Below, one piece after another: positions 57,598-64,000 of a DNA stretch of 64,000 bases. The notes beneath the pieces were generated by a model, which was not told the DNA's origin, searched no databases, and worked only from the letters and a program-made list of their open reading frames with translations. The DNA is taken from the NCBI RefSeq assembly GCF_009831415.1, contig NZ_CP043727.1, forward strand, positions 4,278,001 through 4,342,000, read 5' to 3'. The translations under genes and the position numbers were made by a program. How positions within the stretch are numbered: the stretch's first letter is position 1; each line of letters opens with the position of its first letter. The DNA is from Yersinia canariae. GTDB taxonomy: Bacteria; Pseudomonadota; Gammaproteobacteria; Enterobacterales; Enterobacteriaceae.

Positions 57598-58149
57598 ATG
57601 AAAATAGTCTTACTTAATGCAGCGACATTGCCTATATATCGGACTGAACTGGCACATTTGCTGATAGATGCCGTATCTCACGGGGCTTCAATAGGTTACA
57701 GCTCACATGCTCTTTCACAAGATGAGGCCGAAAACTACTACCACAGCCTTCGACCGGCCATCACTAAGGGTTCGTTACTATTGTGGATAGCACGTGATGA
57801 CATCGGGATTGTGGGCACTATCCAATTAGATCTGTGCCAAAAGCCGAATGGTTTAAATCGAGCTGAAGTACAAAAGTTATTAGTTCATAGTCGTAGCCGA
57901 CGTGCCGGGATTGGACATAAATTGATTATTGCGCTGGAGAATACCGCGGTTCAACTTCGCCGCGGATTACTCTATCTCGATACCGAAGCAGGTTCCCCAG
58001 CAGAATCTTTTTACCGTGCGCAAGGATACAGATGTATGGGGGAAATTCCTGATTATGCCTGCACGCCTGATGGTTGCTATCATCCAACTGCTATTTATTT
58101 CAAACGATTATTCGCAGTGAATCAAACACATACGGCTATAGCGAGTTAG
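57598..58149 (+). CDS. GNAT family N-acetyltransferase, substrate unknown
   Basis: A 183-residue cytosolic protein with the GNAT fold pattern. A central strand LLLWIARDDIGIVGTIQLDL is followed by motif A, VQKLLVHSRSRRAGIGHKLI, whose RRAGIG is the acetyl-CoA pyrophosphate loop. Then comes LYLDTEAGSPAESFYRAQGY with the usual C-terminal Tyr. The substrate cannot be inferred; antibiotic, amino acid and peptide targets are all possible. AAGGAG seven bases before the ATG is a strong ribosome site. It sits alone between the tRNA operon and coaA, where E. coli has no gene, so it is accessory to this lineage. Own terminator follows. Confidence 0.85.
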   Translation: MKIVLLNAATLPIYRTELAHLLIDAVSHGASIGYSSHALSQDEAENYYHSLRPAITKGSLLLWIARDDIGIVGTIQLDLCQKPNGLNRAEVQKLLVHSRSRRAGIGHKLIIALENTAVQLRRGLLYLDTEAGSPAESFYRAQGYRCMGEIPDYACTPDGCYHPTAIYFKRLFAVNQTHTAIAS

Positions 58150-58252
58150 TAATGCCAAATGCAATCAAACATAAGGCCATGACCTGACTAATTGATTGGA
58201 ATAGCAACACACATCAAAGAAATCACTCACTAAATACAAAAATGTCTACGCC

Positions 58253-58290
58253 AAAAAGCAAGCTGCCTATAATATGCAGCTTGTTTCTTA
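58253..58290 (+). terminator. terminator after the GNAT gene
   Basis: AAGCAAGCTGC (58256-58266) pairs with GCAGCTTGTTT (58276-58286), followed by CTTATC. It lies about 105 bp after the stop and 60 bp before coaA, which must then have its own promoter in 58150-58347 or inside this region. Confidence 0.65.
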
Positions 58291-58347
58291 TCTGGAGTTG
58301 GCGTCCAGCGCCTTTCCCAACCTGCGTTAACAGGCAGAATTTGGCTT

Positions 58348-59298
58348 ATGATAAAAAGAGATCAATCTTTAGCGACGCCTTATCTACAGTTCGATCGTAC
58401 TCAGTGGGCGGCTTTGCGCGACTCAGTACCATTGACACTAACAGAAGAGGAAATCGTTAAACTTAAAGGGATTAACGAAGACCTTTCATTAGATGAAGTG
58501 GCACAGATATATCTACCACTTTCGCGCCTCCTTAATTTCTATATTAGTTCTAACTTGCGTCGACAGGCTGTTCTGGAACAATTCCTTGGAACTGATGGCC
58601 AGCGCATTCCTTATGTTATTGGTATCGCAGGCAGTGTTGCTGTGGGTAAAAGTACCACCGCCCGTTTACTACAAGCATTGCTGAGCAGTTGGCCTGAGCA
58701 CCGCAGTGTTGAATTGATTACCACTGATGGTTTTCTTTATCCAAATAAAGTGCTTAATGAGCGCGGATTGATGAAGAAAAAAGGATTTCCACAATCCTAT
58801 GATATGCACAACTTGGTGAAATTTGTTTCTGAGGTAAAATCAGGAGCTGGCCATGTTACCGCGCCAGTTTATTCCCATTTAATATATGACATTGTCCCTG
58901 ATGGTAATAAAATTATCAAACAGCCGGACATCCTTATATTAGAGGGATTAAATGTTTTACAAAGTGGGATGGATTATCCTCATGATCCTCATCATGTATT
59001 TGTCTCTGACTTTGTAGATTTCTCTATATATGTTGATGCCCCAGAAGATCTGCTCCAAAGTTGGTATATCAACAGGTTCTTGAAGTTCCGCCAGGGGGCA
59101 TTTTCTAATCCTGACTCTTACTTCCATAATTATGCGAAACTGCCAGAAACAGAAGCAGTCAAGATTGCAACGCAATTATGGAAAGAGATTAATGGATTGA
59201 ATTTAAAACAAAATATACTACCAACACGTGAGCGGGCAAGCTTGATAATGACTAAAAGCGCCAATCATGCAGTTGAAAGTGTGCGCTTAAGAAAATAA
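58348..59298 (+). CDS. coaA: pantothenate kinase (type I)
   Basis: A 316-residue kinase for the first, regulated step of CoA synthesis. P-loop [20 protein letters not shown] near residues 92-111, then [71 protein letters not shown] and [20 protein letters not shown]. All match E. coli CoaA in order and length. A GGCAGAATTTGGCTT stretch gives only a weak ribosome site before the ATG at 58348, but the N-terminus [20 protein letters not shown] fits the family. Confidence 0.96.
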   Translation: MIKRDQSLATPYLQFDRTQWAALRDSVPLTLTEEEIVKLKGINEDLSLDEVAQIYLPLSRLLNFYISSNLRRQAVLEQFLGTDGQRIPYVIGIAGSVAVGKSTTARLLQALLSSWPEHRSVELITTDGFLYPNKVLNERGLMKKKGFPQSYDMHNLVKFVSEVKSGAGHVTAPVYSHLIYDIVPDGNKIIKQPDILILEGLNVLQSGMDYPHDPHHVFVSDFVDFSIYVDAPEDLLQSWYINRFLKFRQGAFSNPDSYFHNYAKLPETEAVKIATQLWKEINGLNLKQNILPTRERASLIMTKSANHAVESVRLRK

Positions 59299-59302
59299 TA
59301 AA

Positions 59303-59330
59303 TAGCGGGTAGTGATAACTACCCGTTTAA
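59303..59330. terminator. terminator between coaA and birA
   Basis: CGGGTAGT-GATA-ACTACCCG is a perfect 8-bp stem followed by TTTAACTT on the plus strand; the minus strand has a TATTATTATTTTC tail. It serves the convergent genes coaA and birA. Confidence 0.8.
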
Positions 59331-59338
59331 CTTATTAA

Positions 59339-60298
59339 TTAAGCTCCGCGAAGGGAAATCTCACCACCAATATAAGATTTCACATTACCGTCCTGCTCCA
59401 ACAATAATGCACCTTGCTGATCTATACCTCGAGCAATCCCAAATATTTCTTGGTTTCCAATAATCAACTTCACAGGGCGATCAAGGTAATTATCCATCTC
59501 TCTCCAGCGGGAAATAAAGGCCGCCAGCCCCTCATTTTCAAATTTAACCACTGCCAGCCGTAATTCTGATAATATTTCAGCTGTCAGTTTATTGCGATCG
59601 ATAATAACCCCAGCTTCCTGTAAGTTAATCCAATCTTGGTTAATAACATTAGTCGTAGATTCACGCATACTCAGGTTTATACCCGCACCAATAACTAACT
59701 GTGCCGCATCCCCGGTTTTACCCGTCAGTTCAACTAATATGCCAGCCAGCTTCTTATCATTTAAATACAAATCATTCGGCCACTTAACACGAACTTGCCC
59801 TGCGCCCAGTTTGTGTAGCACTTCCGCCATGACGATACCTACAACTAAACTTAACCCCATTGCTGCGGCGGGGCCTTGCTCTAATCGCCAAAACATTGAT
59901 AAATAAAGGTTAGCACCAAAAGGCGATATCCACTGGCGACCACGTCTGCCACGACCAGCTTGCTGATATTCGGCGACACAAGCATCACCAGATTTAAGCT
60001 CAGTGATACGATCCAGAAGATATTGGTTCGTTGAATCAACTACAGGTAATACGGCGACTTGGCCCGCGGGTAAATAACTTAAAATTGTTTTTTCATCAAG
60101 TAATTGGATAGATGCCGGTAAGCTATATCCCTTACCAGGGACCGTGAAGACATCTAATCCCCATTCCCTGATAGTTTGCATATGCTTATTGATTGCAGCG
60201 CGACTCATACCCAGCATTTCACCCAGTTGCTCACCTGAGTGAAAAGCACCATCGGCCAGTATGCCAATTAATCGCAAGGGAACTTTAATATCTTTCAC
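59339..60298 (-). CDS. birA: biotin-protein ligase / biotin operon repressor BirA
   Basis: A 319-residue bifunctional protein. The N-terminal winged helix ([20 protein letters not shown]) binds the bio operator. The ligase domain has [10 protein letters not shown], the biotinyl-AMP loop [40 protein letters not shown] and [10 protein letters not shown]. The C-terminal domain has [16 protein letters not shown]. The frame is open to 60307; the GTG at 60298 overlaps the murB stop as GTGA, has GGAG eight bases upstream and gives the E. coli-like start [15 protein letters not shown]. Co-transcribed with murB. Confidence 0.96.
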   Translation of the reverse strand: MKDIKVPLRLIGILADGAFHSGEQLGEMLGMSRAAINKHMQTIREWGLDVFTVPGKGYSLPASIQLLDEKTILSYLPAGQVAVLPVVDSTNQYLLDRITELKSGDACVAEYQQAGRGRRGRQWISPFGANLYLSMFWRLEQGPAAAMGLSLVVGIVMAEVLHKLGAGQVRVKWPNDLYLNDKKLAGILVELTGKTGDAAQLVIGAGINLSMRESTTNVINQDWINLQEAGVIIDRNKLTAEILSELRLAVVKFENEGLAAFISRWREMDNYLDRPVKLIIGNQEIFGIARGIDQQGALLLEQDGNVKSYIGGEISLRGA

Positions 60299-61332
60299 GA
60301 CAAACACTCCACAGCATTAACTTCCCCATGGCTTGCAATAAAGCGCACCTCTGGTTCCAACCAGATAGAAAATTTGTTTGCAACCTGCTGGCGGATATAA
60401 CCGGCAAGACCCAACACATCCTGTCCAGTAGCTTCGGCGAGGTTAATCAGAACCAAAGCTTGTTGCTGATGCACCGCAGCCCCTCCAATCTGATGCCCTT
60501 TAAGCGCGCATTGATCAATAAGCCAACCAGCGGCCAGCTTTACTGTCCCGTCGGGTTGTGGGTAATGAGGTGCACTGGGGTAGCGCTTCACAATGTCAGC
60601 AGCCACAGTGGCATCCACAACGGGATTCTTGAAGAAGCTACCGGCATTGCCTGTCACTGCGGGGTCAGGCAGTTTACTCCTACGCATTGAGCAAACTGAT
60701 TTGAAAATATCATCTGCTGTCACAGTCAATGGATTCATACGCGTTAAATCGCCATAACCTAGTGTTGGCACCCAAGATTTTATTAATCGGATCCCTACCG
60801 CTACAATGGCAAACCCATGACCATAATGATGTTTAAATATGCTGTCACGATAGCCAAATTGGCAATCTTGGGCCGAAAGGCGCAGAACAGTCCCTTTCTC
60901 CATATCAAGTAAATCAACGTATTCGCACACCTTTTGCAGCTCAACGCCATATGCCCCAATATTTTGAATTGGTGCAGAGCCAACACAACCAGGGATTAAA
61001 GCTAAGTTCTCCAAACCCGGCATGTTGTTTTGCAACGAATAACAGACTAATTGGTGCCAATTCTCCCCTGCGCCAACATGCAGGTGCCAAGCAGTATCAT
61101 CTTCAGTAAACGTAATACCTTTAATACGATTAAGTAATACTGTCCCGGCATAGTTTTCAATAAACAGCACATTACTGCCTTCACCAAGCAAAAGTACAGG
61201 TTGATGCTTAGAGACTGATTCACGCCATGCATCAATCAAGTCTTGCACTGTATTGGCACTTATTACATTGCTCGCGTAGGCGGATAGCGCAAAAGTATTG
61301 AGGTGTTTTAGCGGGGAACGTTGATTCGACAT
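60295..61332 (-). CDS. murB: UDP-N-acetylenolpyruvoylglucosamine reductase
   Basis: A 345-residue flavoenzyme that makes UDP-N-acetylmuramic acid for peptidoglycan. FAD-binding segments [20 protein letters not shown] and [40 protein letters not shown] and [20 protein letters not shown]; the catalytic Ser in [14 protein letters not shown]; and the C-terminal Glu in [20 protein letters not shown]. All match the E. coli enzyme in order. Its promoter should lie in 61333-61418, not resolved. Confidence 0.96.
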   Translation of the reverse strand: MSNQRSPLKHLNTFALSAYASNVISANTVQDLIDAWRESVSKHQPVLLLGEGSNVLFIENYAGTVLLNRIKGITFTEDDTAWHLHVGAGENWHQLVCYSLQNNMPGLENLALIPGCVGSAPIQNIGAYGVELQKVCEYVDLLDMEKGTVLRLSAQDCQFGYRDSIFKHHYGHGFAIVAVGIRLIKSWVPTLGYGDLTRMNPLTVTADDIFKSVCSMRRSKLPDPAVTGNAGSFFKNPVVDATVAADIVKRYPSAPHYPQPDGTVKLAAGWLIDQCALKGHQIGGAAVHQQQALVLINLAEATGQDVLGLAGYIRQQVANKFSIWLEPEVRFIASHGEVNAVECLS

Positions 61333-61418
61333 TACATTGGATACTCATTCTAACTAGCTCTGGTGCTAGTCTAACCGATCATAATACTCATATTGTATTT
61401 TGTTTTAGGTGAATACAT

Positions 61419-61450
61419 AAAAAAAGCCCTCTGCACAGCAGAAGGCTTTT
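61419..61450 (-). terminator. second terminator of the downstream rRNA operon
   Basis: On the minus strand AAAGCCTTCTGCTGTGCAGA, then GGGCTTTTTTT, forms a strong hairpin with a T-run about 60 bp after the 5S gene. It shields murB from rRNA readthrough. Confidence 0.88.
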
Positions 61451-61466
61451 CTATATCGCGCACATA

Positions 61467-61495
61467 GCAAAAACCCCACGCTTTTGGCATGGGGT
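61467..61495 (-). terminator. first terminator of the downstream rRNA operon
   Basis: The same CCCCATGC-CAAAA-GCGTGGGG stem and TTTTTGC tail as after the upstream operon, 15 bp from the 5S gene. Confidence 0.88.
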
Positions 61496-61509
61496 CTCGG
61501 CTTGATTTG

Positions 61510-61629
61510 ATGCCTGGCAGTGTCCTACTCTCGCATGGGGAGACCCCACACTACCATCGGCGCTACGGCGTTTCACTTCTGAGTTCGGCATGGGATCAGG
61601 TGGGTCCACCGCGCTATGGCCGCCAGGCA
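61510..61629 (-). rRNA. rrf: 5S ribosomal RNA (second operon)
   Basis: 120 bases, TGCCTGGCGGCCATAGCG to GCCAGGCAT. It is the only 5S of this operon within view, followed directly by the terminators. It differs from the proximal 5S of the first operon at one base (GGTGGACC here). Confidence 0.97.
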
Positions 61630-61738
61630 AATTCTGTCTAAACTAACCCGCTATGCAATCCTACACACAGCCAGCCAGCCCAATCTCGGAACGTCGCTGA
61701 AAATCTCTCTCAAATCACTAAAACACCTTCGGTGTTGT

Positions 61739-64000
<2,262 letters not shown>

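Overview
The window is a stretch of enterobacterial core chromosome, most likely from a Yersinia species. The order metH/iclR, aceBAK, metA, rrn, purHD, hupA, hemE, rsd/thiC, rpoBC, rplKAJL, nusG-secE, tufB with its four tRNA genes, coaA, birA, murB, rrn is the E. coli/Salmonella 89-90 minute region. Protein sequences such as AceK fit the Yersinia branch. Genus level is an inference from remembered family sequences, not from a search.

Layout. Bases 1-7.4 kb: the start of pgi (minus), lysC behind a lysine riboswitch, a BASS-family transporter (panS) and metH (minus). 7.5-21 kb: iclR, then an atoSC-atoDAEB cluster for acetoacetate and short-chain fatty acid breakdown, then aceK-aceA-aceB on the opposite strand. 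The ato genes sit between iclR and the glyoxylate operon that IclR represses. 21.2-22.2 kb: metA with a MetJ operator. 22.4-28.5 kb: a complete rRNA operon on the minus strand (16S, tRNA-Ile, tRNA-Ala, 23S, 5S, tRNA-Thr, second 5S) with P1/P2 promoters, boxA elements and two terminators. 28.5-36.4 kb: purHD, then a minus-strand block of a lipoprotein gene, hupA, yjaG, nfi, hemE and nudC. 36.5-42.9 kb: rsd and thiCEFSGH behind a TPP riboswitch. 42.9-57.3 kb: the minus-strand transcription and translation block rpoC, rpoB, rplL, rplJ, rplA, rplK, nusG, secE, tuf and tRNA genes Thr, Gly, Tyr, Thr. 57.5-61.4 kb: an accessory GNAT acetyltransferase gene, coaA, and birA-murB (minus). From 61.4 kb: the 3' part of a second rRNA operon in the same orientation, cut by the window end.

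How the genes work together. AtoD/AtoA activate acetoacetate to its CoA ester, AtoB splits it to acetyl-CoA, and AtoE is the probable uptake protein. The acetyl-CoA can then enter the glyoxylate shunt (AceB, AceA), with AceK controlling flux at isocitrate dehydrogenase. AtoSC would act through a sigma-54 promoter with an upstream palindrome. IclR-like operators are visible before both aceB and iclR. The second half of the window is growth-rate-linked housekeeping machinery between two directly repeated rRNA operons.

I see no CRISPR array, transposase, integrase, prophage or toxin-antitoxin pair, and no convincing undescribed multi-gene system. The best leads are the ato insertion next to iclR, a palindromic element between atoB and aceK, a one-base difference between the two 23S copies, a divergent distal 5S gene with a compensatory pair change, and a perfect 13-bp tandem repeat before the GNAT gene.
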